In this document: piece by piece, positions 24,801 through 36,800 of the stretch | Layout of the letters: every line of letters begins with the position of its first letter | Numbering within the stretch: the stretch's first letter is position 1 | NCBI RefSeq assembly: GCF_021018805.1 | Contig: NC_086283.1 | Location: 11,607,162-11,671,161 of the forward strand | Length of the DNA stretch: 64,000 bases | Direction: 5' to 3' | Source of the DNA: Prinia subflava | Lineage: Eukaryota; Chordata; Aves; Passeriformes; Cisticolidae | The notes under the pieces: model-generated | Database searches by the model: none | What the model was told of the DNA's origin: nothing | Seen by the model: only the letters and a program-made list of their open reading frames with translations | Position numbers and translations under genes: made by a program

Positions 24801-27800
24801 GTCCATAGTTAGCAGTAAGAGAACCTGTAGAAACTGGTAAGCCACAGATATGTATTTGTGACTAACGGTCTGTGGAGAGGCTGCAGTGAGGTATGTTTCT
24901 TTTAGAATATTTGAGGATCATACTTGTTTACTTTGCTGAAAAAGCTTGAATCTGGATTTCCATTTTCCTGTGAGGAAAGAATGCTTTCAGTAACATGACA
25001 GCTAATCCAGGTGGTGCCATCTTTTGTGCCTGTTGAGTTCCTGGATCCCTTCAGACATGGCAGGAGTGATGCACAACCTTGAACACAAAACTGACCACCT
25101 CAGATGCAATGTGAGGAGAGAGGAATAGCCTCTTCAGCTCTGCACAGGTGAGCTCAAGCTCCATGGGTGATGCAGAGCCAGGGGACGTGGGCTGCTCCAT
25201 CCCACCTCCCTTGAGAACCTGGTGGGGCACATGAAGTGCAAGGAGACATCCTCAGCTTTCCCAGTGGATTTTAGTACAAGGCAAAAAAATCATTCAGAGA
25301 TGCATCCAGCCTAAACTCCACTTTATCCCTGGGCCTTTAAGTTCCTTCTGCCTGCCTCTTGGTCTCTCCAGAGACATCTTGCCAAAGGAAATACTGGGCT
25401 TAAGGCTTTAGCTGAAATTTACGTTTACCAAATTATGAGCCTCAGCACTTATCTGGGGAGTAATTGGGTACTGGAAAATTTACAGTACAAAGGTACTGTA
25501 AATTCATGCCCAGACTTGCTGAGCATTCACTCAAGCCCTCAGAAGTTTCTCACCAGACTTTTCATGGCCAATACCTCAGGTACACCAGCAGAAAGAGAAG
25601 GCAGTTATTAACAAAAGATTGAGTAGGCATGTTGAGAGTACATAGAGTTGAACTTGCCTCAAAGAGCCAGGGAAATTAATATGAGAACATAATACTTCTT
25701 GAAACACTGGTATGGCTGGAATCCTTGCTGTGAAGTAAAGCTTTGAACAAAGATTAGAGGCAGTATAGTTTGTGCCATGATGTCCCAGAAGAAAAAAAAT
25801 CATCAAAAACCAGCTGATTTTGCTCTGGTATTTCAGGTAAGGTAGAATTTATGCAATGGTTAATGTCTGGAAATTTTGGAAGGAGGTATGTCTATGCCTG
25901 TGATTGGGATAGACTGTGTCTTCATTAACAAAAAATCCAGCCAAGCAGCAAGATATTTGTAGAGCACAACAGATGCTGAGCACCCAAGCTCAGTGATTCT
26001 GGGAGCTGGGGATTATTACTCTGGTCTGCCTGTAATGTGGTCCTGTGCATTACACACACACCAGGAGGGCATTTTCCAGTTCTGTCTCACCTGCAGGGAG
26101 TCCCCACCTGTGTGAGCTCCTTGCAGTGTGATCAAAGGGGAGGGGGTGAAATTCCCTTCAAGAGGACTTAAGGGAAGGTGGTGGAGGAGAGATACCTTCT
26201 TTCTTACACTGACTCTATTCCCACCCCAGACAGCGACACCCCTGCTTAGCCGGGATTTGTCATTTACCTTTCCAGCAGGACGGGACTACTTGGAGCACTT
26301 CACTCATTTGCCACATGGGAGATGCTTAGGGAGTTCACAGGATTCATGTGTGAACTAAGCAGCTCCAGTGTGCTGTTCTGTGGGGACTGCAGCAGGAAAA
26401 GACAAAAGAGATGGCATCTCTTCTTTCTCCATCCCAAAATAAAGCTATAATTTATGTTATGATTTTGTCGATATATGGTGCTTGCAAAGATTTCAAATAA
26501 ATAATGTTCTGACCCCAGGGGCCTTATTGATTTTGTAATGATTTCAAAGAGAAACCACTCAGTTTACTGTTTGCTGACAAATTCTTTACTCCCTAAGGAA
26601 TTCCTATTGAACATGTATTAAGGACAGGATAAAATAATTCCAAGGAAATACAGAGAGAGGGCTTTGTGCATAGATGGCTCCACGAATCAGTATTTAACCT
26701 CTGACCAGTGACAACAAGTCTCCTTTAACTCTATTAGATCAACAGCAAGCTATTATAATTAAATATAAAAACTGTTTAGAGCCTCACCAAACATGTCCTG
26801 GGAATTAAAGCATATGGCAGGGATAAGGATAAAAAGACTTTCCATATGCTAATGACCCTAGATGTCTGAAATAAATTAGATCCATTACAGTTTATGCTCA
26901 ATAAAAGAAAGACTTTAAGCACTCCAAAGTTAGTGACTCGAGACCGATTTTGGCTTAGAAATTCAATCTGCCTGCTTATTAATTCTTAGTAAGGCTCTGG
27001 AGGAGACAAGGGATGCAAAATCATAATTCTGTGCTGTATCAGAATTTTAAAGTGCCATCAGTTTCTTTTCCTTCTTTTCCTTTTTTTTAATTAAACTATT
27101 TTTCATGCTTCATTTTTTTTTTATTCTCCTCATTTGATTTTGTTCCCATTTTTGTTTAATTTCTTTCTTTTTAAGGTTTCATTTATCCTATTTCAACTGA
27201 ACAGAGAACCCAGAATGAATATGGATTTTCTTGTAAGTTTAATGTTTGATTTTATGTTCCTGGATGCTAATTTGATGCTGTTCCTTGGGTCAGGCTTTCC
27301 TGTTAGGCAAGCTCAGTGTGACTAGGCAAAATAGGGACCTATTCAGCAGGGTAAGTGACATTCTGCTTGCTTGACAACAGATACAGTGCTTTGCAGCAGA
27401 CACAGGATTTGAAGAGCCCTTCTGCAGGAGGGAAATGGGAGAAGATGCTGCCTTGGAGACAGAAACTGGATAGAATGAGCCATCTTCTCATTAAAATTCC
27501 CTTAGCAACTGGACAGAGAGTGGTGGAAGGGTAACTTATCTTTGAGCCAGAACTCAACTCTTCTGCTTCCTGAACTGCTGGGTTAAAAATGGGATGTTTG
27601 GTAAATTGGAGGTCTGGTAGCCTGGAGCTGTCAGAGATTGATCAGTCCCTTTCTGCATCTGCCAGCTCTCACCTCTGCAGCTGCAGGGCAGCTCAGCCCA
27701 AATGGCTAAAACAGATAAAATAAAAGTGATTTCACATGTTTCAAACCAACAAAAATAGGGTACTAAAAGAGTCTGATTTGTTTTTGCACTTCCTTTTTTC

Positions 27801-30800
27801 ATTAGGCTATTTCTAAAAATGGGATTCTTCACTGTACAGAAATACATCAATTTTTGAGCACATATTCAGACCTTTTGGGAAAAAAATGTCTGGTGGATAA
27901 TGATGCTAGAGATTAGCTTGGAGTTGGTGCTGAAGATATGGTATAAACAGCTAGTAGAAATATCATAGCCATTTCCTCACAAGACAGCTCTAATAAATTT
28001 TGGTTTCTTTTGGTAAATTACCACATTTTTTCTTGTGCTCACTTCAGCTTTTATCTTAATATGTATGTGTTAAGTCCACTGATGAGAATTCAATGCTTGA
28101 TTCTCTGCTGTACTAATTTAGTAGTTTATATTTTGGAAGGCAAACAGACAGTAGGGAGTAATGACAGATTACATTTCAAAAAACCCCAAACCAACCAAAG
28201 GTATGTCCTGATATTCCAGGTATTCCATAGAAAATGGAATTTGGGGGCTCTTTTACTTCTTTAAAGTAAAGATAAGGCTTCTGAAGTTTAAAACCCCACA
28301 TGTTTTTTGTATCAGCTGAACTTCTAAATACCAATATCATGACATTATGTCACTAAGACATACCATCTCATTTCATAGGGTGAATTTGGTTCATAAGACT
28401 AAGTCTGTAACAAGTTTTGCTTAGTAGTTCACAGCCTGAGTATTAGATAAATGAACAAGTGGATAGAGGAAGAGTTAGAAGACAAGTTAGAGAGAAATCA
28501 AGGATTGTTTTCCATCAAAAGGGCATAGATAGACCTGCTGTATGGTGTTGGAAATGGACTTTAAATTAGCCTATAAAAAAGGCAGTAAATATCTGCAGGA
28601 AACGAGAACAATAAGAAAGTATTTTCTTGAAAGTCCCTGTAAGGAGGACATTTCTTGAAGGTTCCTGGCCTCTCTCCCTGCAGCTGCTCCTGACTCGGAC
28701 GACGTTGCTCTCTACGTGGGGATTGTCATCGCCGTGATCGTGTGCCTGGCCATTTCCGTGGTTGTGGCCCTGTTTGTCTATCGCAAGAACCACCGCGACT
28801 TTGAGTCAGATATTATTGACTCCTCGGCACTAAATGGGGGATTTCAGCCTGTCAACATCAAGGCTGCAAGGCAAGGTTAGTTGGCATTTCACTCCATTTT
28901 GACCAACTAAGGGAGATTCTATCAGGTTATGGTCTCTTGGGCTGCATCAATGATATCACTGGATGCCCGTTGACACTTGATAAAGAGCAGAAAGATCATG
29001 TTCATTTGTTTCTGACTGTCAAGTGCTCAAAACCCATGGTGGCCTTTGTCAGCTGTGCTCAAGAGTACAAAGCAGGCGAATTTAACTTCTGAAGAGAGAG
29101 CACAAATGTGAGAGTGAAACTCAGACACTTTTGTGGAAGTACAGGTCCAGCTCAAGTTGAAGTCAAAGGCAAAGCTCTGACAGCAACAATGGAGGCAGGA
29201 TGCATCACAGGAGTGATACTACAGCAACTCTATCACATCTCCCTCCAGCTCATTTCCCTAATAGCTTTTTGTCCTATGCCCTGTCTCCACTGGTATAAAT
29301 AGTAGTTTGAGAAGTACTGTGCCTTTAACAGAAAATGCAGAAGTCGTAGTAGAACATCATTTAATAATGTATATTTTTATTACAGATGCATAACAGCTTG
29401 AACTTCTTCCTCACTTCATTGGCCAGGAAAAAACACTCTAAAGGCAGTGCTGCCCTTATCAAGACACTTAGTTAGGCTGAACAGTTCCTCTTTTTCCCAA
29501 TATCTACACCAGAAGAATATCTACACTATAAGAGTTAAGATGACAAGAGAGTTGTCACATGTAAGATTAGCAGAAGTGTTTTCTTTGCTGAAGAAACTTT
29601 TAAAAAAAATGTTAGAAAAGTGTGATGCAAATACTAATGCCCCACTGCAAGGAGTCATGGGCACGATGACTTCATAGGCTTGTTGTGTCTTTTATTTCAG
29701 GAATTGCTGTCATTAGGCTAGTTAGATAAATTGGTAAATGATTGTCACATAGCATTTAGGGAGGGGTTCTTAGTTAAAACTAGATCTACTGAGTGATGAA
29801 AAAATCTTGTCCTGAAGCTAAGCATATCATATTTGAAATCTGAGTGCAGGCTGGAAAAATACTCCCAGTATTTCTCTGAAGAGAAATTTCTTCAGAGCAG
29901 AAATGTGCTGTAATTTTGTACAGCAATCAGATTCCAAAGCAGCTGGGAGATTCCCAGCCCTGGGAGTTTGCTGGAGAGATTCGTGGAAATCGAGATAAAG
30001 GTTCAGGGACTTAGCATATCTGAACATTTGGAATGAAAGACAAAACACAAATACAAACCCAAATTGTTGCTCAGAATAAACTCATCAGAACAGAGAAATA
30101 ATACAGTTCTTCCTTCTCATCTCCACTGCAGACCTCCTAGCAGTGCCACCAGACCTCACTTCTGCTGCAGCCATGTACAGGGGTCCTGTGTATGCCTTGC
30201 ATGATGTCTCGGATAAAATCCCAATGACCAACTCTCCAATCCTGGACCCACTCCCCAACTTGAAGATCAAGGTTTATAACACCTCTGGTGCAGTCACTCC
30301 CCAGGATGACCTCTCTGACTTCTCCTCCAAGCTGTCCCCACAGATTACACAGTCTCTGCTGGAGAATGAGACCCTGAACGCGAAGAACCAGAGCCTTGCT
30401 CGGCAAACTGACCCGTCATGCACCGTATTTGGAACCTTCAACTCCTTAGGAGGCCACCTAGTAATTCCCAATTCAGGTAAGTGCTAGCTTAAAGGTACAA
30501 TTGTTTTGTGGGTTTAAGGGGTGTTAGTTTGTTTTCATATGGCAAAAGAAAGTCTCTATTCATGGGACTCTTCCTTTTCTTTGATCAAATCAAATAGGTG
30601 GGTTTTTACCTCTACTTCATTTGCGTCCACCAAAGTACTTAGAATATTTTCTAGCCAATGTCCTGGCCACCTTTTAAACACCACAGGCTTGAGGAAGACT
30701 TGGGCCCCTCTACAAGAGCACTGGTCTTAGGAGTAGCAGCTGAGGGAGATGGGGTTGTGTAGCCTGGAAAAAAGGAGGCTTAGAGGGGACCTTACCCCTT

Positions 30801-33800
30801 TCTACAACTGCCTGAAGGAGGCTGCAACAAGGAGTTGGTCTCTTCTCCCAAGTAATACATAGGAATGTGATCTAGTGGTGAACACTGTGATCCGTTAATG
30901 ATTGGATTCAATGATCTTAGAGGTCTCTTCCAATCTAAATGATTCTCTGATTCTAAACAGAATATTGCAGGGCTCTTAGCCAGCTTCTGAGACATGCAAG
31001 GCTTCAGAGCTCTCCTGTGTGAAGTGCAATTCAGCATCACCTTTTTCTTTAATTCAGTTCTAGAAAAGGGACTTCAGTACAGTAAGGCTCTATTTTGTCA
31101 TTATGCTAAAAATGAACAAATTAATTTAAAAACAAATTGGTTGCTCCATTTCCAATTCGTTGCATACTATGTGCAATTTGAGTAGGACTACAGAACACTA
31201 TTTTTAGAGGAGGCTTTTTACCTGTATTTATTGTTGACTTGCTTTACAACTAGGAAAGGGAGGCACTGAGCATTGAGGGCCTGTTGATATAATGCAACAT
31301 GCTGCTCAATCTTTCTCATACAGCACAAAGTCAAGTTTTCAGGCCCCTTCGGGCCACCCTTACACCAGCAGACAATTTCAGAGCATCCAAGGAGTTCTTG
31401 GGCAGCCCTGGGAGAGCTCAGGTCTTTTAGACAGATTTTTTAGCATAGCCATGCCGCTGCTGGGTTCCTACAGGAAGTGTTGATGTTCTTTCCATGGAAA
31501 TTCAGCGCTTAGATGTTCCTATGGGTTTAGCACAGTACTGCAGAGCAGCATTAATAGCTAAAGTGAGGATGGGTCAAATACGTAATGCATTTGATGTGAG
31601 GAATATGGGGGATATACAGTGGTCAGGAACACACCTGCCCAGTTTCACTGGGACTCTGAATTCAGGTAGGACCACAGTACCTATGAGACCGAAATTCACA
31701 GCTTGGCCATTTTACAGCAAATGCCCTCACCAAGGAGACAGTGCCTACCCTTGCCCCCTGCACCTTTGCTGGATCATTTATTTTTTGTTGATGTTATGGA
31801 GGAAGCAAAATGCCCAGGTGGCCTGGGACCTGAATGGTTTGGTCCTTCCAGGATGCAGACCCACACTGCCCATGAAGCAGCCAAAAGTGCTTGGACCCAT
31901 AGCCCTGCTCTCTGAGCTCCTGTCCAATGGGAAGCAAAAATATCTATTAAATTTATGTGAAAGCTGAACTACTTCAATAAATCTGGTGCTGACTAATGAG
32001 CAATGTTGAAAATTTGTGCTATACAGTCTTGGATTTCACATTTTTCTAAGTAGCAGCTGAAAATAGATGTTTATACTCAGTTTTCATATGCCACAGTGGT
32101 GCACATTATCAGCAAAGTCTATTAGTCACTGTTAATTCACGTGTATTAATATCAATTTGTAAAGAAAAAACATTTGATGCTGTAATCCCTTCAAAATGAT
32201 TGAAGTAATGATTCTGTAAAACAAAATAATCTGTCTGCTGCTACCTCTGTATGCCTCTGTGCTGCTTCTAGAGGTATGTCCTCCTCAAGATATGATCAAA
32301 GCCCTTCATTTGTAGTACACCTGCTGTGTTACATCTGCAGACATGCACAGGTTGGGTTGTGACAGCCTGTAAAGACACAAGTGCCAGAAGGCAGTAGTGG
32401 AAAATGCTTTCCTAGCTAACCCTCTCCTTCAAAGGTAAGTGTGGGACTGAGGCCCTGCACACCAACACACAGGAGGTGTCCAGGGTAACCAAAACCTGTG
32501 TGCTAAAGAAAAGAGGCAGAGCCAAGCAAGGTGTCTACAGAATGTCTCTAGTGTAAACACATATATGTTACAGTGGACACATATACATAAATAATCTTCC
32601 TCTAGTTTTGTTTTCAGCTATGTGGTAACAAATGTATGCAAATCCTTGCCACTGATTTCCAGCTAATCTGCATCTACAAAGAGAGGTGGCTGAGATGTAT
32701 CCAGCAGAGTGAAATAGCCAGTTTGTGGGCCGTGTTTGTTGTACAGAGACAAGGCATCTCTTAAATGGAAGTAATGTAAAACCAGTGTTTTTTAATCAAG
32801 TGTGCTGCAAATCATTACTGAAAAGAACACCGAGCATGTTTGCCCACTTGTTTCAAGGTTGGATAGCCCAGTTTTCAGCCACTATGCAGGACTAGGTACA
32901 TTCAAAAACCAAGACCTGTTTTCTCTCCCTAGCAATCTAGCAACTAAGTGCATGAAAAGACAGGATGCCAGATACAGAAGCCATCTTTCAGGGAACAACT
33001 AGTTCTTGCTGCTTCCTGGGACAGTGCTTCCCTGCTTTTCTTTCCTGATCTTAATTAAGTAAGAATTGCCTAGGGAGAAATGTCCCATTACAGCTGTTGG
33101 AAATTTTAGTCAGAGTTGTTTGTTTTTCCATCATTTTACAAGGTACGCAACAACATAACCATCTGTCTGCTCTTTAAATAAAATGAAAGGGAAGAAAATC
33201 CTTTTCTGCACTCCAGTTTTCCAGTGCAGAGGAAAAAGAACAGGCAACTGGACACTGAAGACACCAAGGTTACAGTAAATGCTTTTTCTCCCATCTTGCT
33301 GAGGTCATTTACAGTCTGCTGGTGAAAGTGGCTGAAAATCTGACATTGCAGGCTTCTGCCTCTCCTGTCACTCCTCTTCACAGGCCCACTTTATTCTTTT
33401 TTCTCCATCTTATCTTTTGTGTCTCTTCTGTTCTGCAGGAGTAAGTTTGTTGATCCCAGCGGGAGCTGTTCCACAAGGGAGAGTCTATGAGATGTATCTG
33501 ACAGTTCACAGGAAGGAGAACATGAGGTAAAGAACTGTCTTTATTTCCTTGTGCATTAATAGAGGGGGCAAATGTAGTAACTGAAGACCTGTAACTGTAG
33601 TAACTGAAGAATAACACTTATGCAAAGCCTACTGCACTGAAGCTATTTGCTGACATGGAGGTAAACACAAGCAAAGCCAAGGATAAACTTTGCCCCAAAA
33701 CCAGCACAGACACTGGGTTTCCTAACCAAGTGTTGCACTCTGCAGCAAGTCCTCAGGCCAAGGGGATGCTGAATTGTAGAGGAACAAGGAAAATATGCCA

Positions 33801-36800
33801 TCATGAGTTTGTGAAGCAGAGAAGGTGTGAAGTAACCTCTTGATAAAGACCTGTGCTGCAAAGGAGAAGGGAGCAGAGGAGAAGGGTGATAAATCACTTC
33901 AGTGAAGGGACAGGTGCCTGAGCACCTGACCTGGAAAATCTCCTCTCCTGCTAGAGTGAAGGTGAATTTTTATTTTACCCTTCATGAGCTTGGCTAGTTC
34001 ATGCAGAGGATGGAGCCAAAGCTCTTGGTGTCCTCTACCTCCTTTCTGCTTAGCCCCAGACACCGTGTGCCGAGGGCACCCAGAGCTGATACTGGGATCC
34101 AGACCACTGCTGTCTCCTGTTACCTGTGTGGGAAATTCATATTCTAGATCTTAATGTCTACTGGCATGTGATCTGGCAGCCTTGAAATTAAAATAAAATT
34201 GTATACAAAAAGGCCAAGATACCATTTGGAACCATTTAGAAAACCCTAATGAAGCGAAAGGTGAGATCTTGGGCTGCAGAATGGACTTGTGCACAAAGGC
34301 AGAATGGCAAATGTGAAGCTGAAGCAGTCATTACACGGTACTTTGCCTCTTTCTCCTCTTCATAGCTGGATATGTTTTTTGGCTCAGCCTCTTAATAGCT
34401 TTTATTATGTGCTAAGCCACAGCTGTTTATACACTGTGTGATATTGAACACTATTCTTTAGCTTGGTAGTCTTTCACCCAAGCTAAAATAATCTGCTTAA
34501 AGAAAAATTAAATAATCCTTCCACCCACCCTTTTGCATACCCACCCACCCTTTTGCATACATTATTCATCAGCCACTCTTTGAAAATAGCTAATTGCAGT
34601 ACAGAAAAAATGTCTCTGTTCATAGCTAGTATTGATTGTGTTCCTATTACTTTTGGCTGTGAAAGAGGTTTACAAACAGTATTGAACAAAGACTCTTTCC
34701 TGAAGAAGGAAAAAAAATCAGATGGCATCCCCTGTTATTCAACGTGCTTCTAAATCTCCCTTTCCAAAATACCTAATTCTTAAAAAAATATTTAATTCCT
34801 AGAAGGTGCTGTATCTGCAATTATTTTCTTTCCAGTCAGTTATGGAGGGAATCCCTGTTAGTTTATTCATGCAGCTGTGGACAACTAATGTCACATACTT
34901 GTTTAATTTATTTTCTTCAAGAATCATAAAGCCGCCTCTGCATGCTTTGTGATAGCTGTAACTCAGCAAGTCACACAGAGGATAGAAGGATAGGTTAACC
35001 TGTGCTGGGAAATGTGCTGCTTGCCAAACTCAGCAAGCATGCTAAAGGACACCTGCAGAAGTAAACAGAGTGGTGTGAATCCTCTCTTACACTGAAGATT
35101 TTAGAAGTGATTTCTTTCCCTGGGAGAGCAGAGCAGTCTGCCTTGGGGCAGCAGGGCTCACTGTATTGTGGTGGCCCAGTGACTTTCTGGGTGGACAGAC
35201 TCTAGTTGCTTATTTGGTTTGTGGCAGTTTTTCAGAAAGCACACCAGGCTCTTCATGCTCCTGGAAAGCAGCTTCTGGGACATTCAAGATGGACATCATT
35301 GGGCATTGTCTAGATCACTCAGAACTGAACATTCACCTGCCTCCTTTCCCCAGGTGCCAAGGAGCAGAAGGGGGTGGGTGGCACCCAGCTGTAATGTTCT
35401 CCTGTTGCAGGACTGGGTACCAGACCCTTCACTTCTGCAGCAGAGCTACATCTATGTCAAAGCTTCTTTTTCTGACTGCATGGGCCACAGATGTTGCTTC
35501 ATATAATTGGAGTCGTATGGGTACCACAAGTTGCTGTGTGGCGTAATTATTTTTTAAATCAGCTGCCGCATTCTTGCAGCACACTAGCAGTAAGGACTAG
35601 CTGCAGATATTTGCTTTCATGGCCAGGCAGTAACTAACTCCAGTGTGTTCAACAAACCCTGTGAGACCCTATATTTATTTTCATGAGCACTGTGCAAATG
35701 TGTATGTGTTGAAAAGTCCTGTTATGTGTTGATGTTGTTTGGCAGGAGACACACCGGAAATTATAAAGTCAGAAATGAAGGCAGAGTCTTGTGCTTGATA
35801 TTACAACTAGCACCGAGGCAAGAATGTGGTCTCCACAGTGCTACCCTAGTAATACCAGAGCAGCAACAAAGACAGTCAGCACCCTTAGCTCACCTATCTC
35901 CAGCAACTTAAGATCTAGCTTACATTTTGTTAGTAGAACTGTGAAACTACTTCTGAATAGTCAAGCTGAAACAGAAAATGTTCTCTCTCAAACACCTGCA
36001 AATTCCCCTTTTCCTTCCTTTGTTTTCATAGTAAGCCTCCCCAGTTAATATCTGAAAGCTGTAGTACAGCAATTTGAGAGACTTCACAACCCAGTAATAT
36101 CACTCTTTGTGTCGCCTCAGATTGGTTAGAAGAGCTTTCTGAGACAATCTGTTTATTCCATTTCATATCCATCAAAGTACGTGAGAGCAGTAAGGTCACC
36201 CTAAACGCATTATCCTTTAGCAGTCAGTTGGGGTTCTGATAGCTTGCAGTAAACACCACTTGGAGGCAGTTGTTTCCTCCAACAACAGTCTTAGTGTACT
36301 CGTGTCACTCTGGTGTTTCTCTTTTCCTGGACCAATGCTCCAGGAGAGTGTTATCCCTGCTCCTTTCCAGCAAACTCACCCTCATTCTTCCTGTCACTTG
36401 AGGCAGGATGGATGGCAGGCAGCTCCCACGCTCTGATCCCTGGCTGGTAGGACCTCATGAAAAGATCCATGTCCTTTATGAAGCAGCTACACTGGGGAAA
36501 ATTATATATGCATATATACATATATATGTGTAACTGATAAAATGACAACCCTCTGAGAATATTTCACAGCTATCAGACAAGTTTCTGTCTCAAAGCTCAA
36601 CGTGTTTGTCAGTGTTTCAGAGCGGATGTTCTCTCCCTTAATCTGAGGAAGCATCACCAACTTAGAGATTTGCAAGGAGTCCCTTCTTGAGTAGTGGTTT
36701 CATCTGTAAAATCAGCATATTATGTTGGCCAGTACCTGGCAAGAGCCTTTTTCCATGAGCATCTATGAGAGTCTGGCTCTTACAGATTTAGTACTTTATT

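Larger units (their letters stand above)
13490..27175 (+). other. UNC5C: Intron between TSP1-2 and the cassette exon
   Basis: 13.7 kb of mostly AT-rich unique sequence. It holds a truncated minus-strand LTR (19465-20013), a 16-bp perfect hairpin (21261-21299) and, near its end, a long T-rich tract leading into the cassette acceptor. No other exon or RNA gene was recognised. Confidence 0.85.

Noticed and set aside
24303..24812. 169-codon plus-strand frame in the large intron
   Set aside because: No recognisable domain or codon bias, and no similarity to UNC5C exons.
31494..31967. 157-codon plus-strand frame
   Set aside because: No domain recognised; intronic sequence with no repeat or exon signature.
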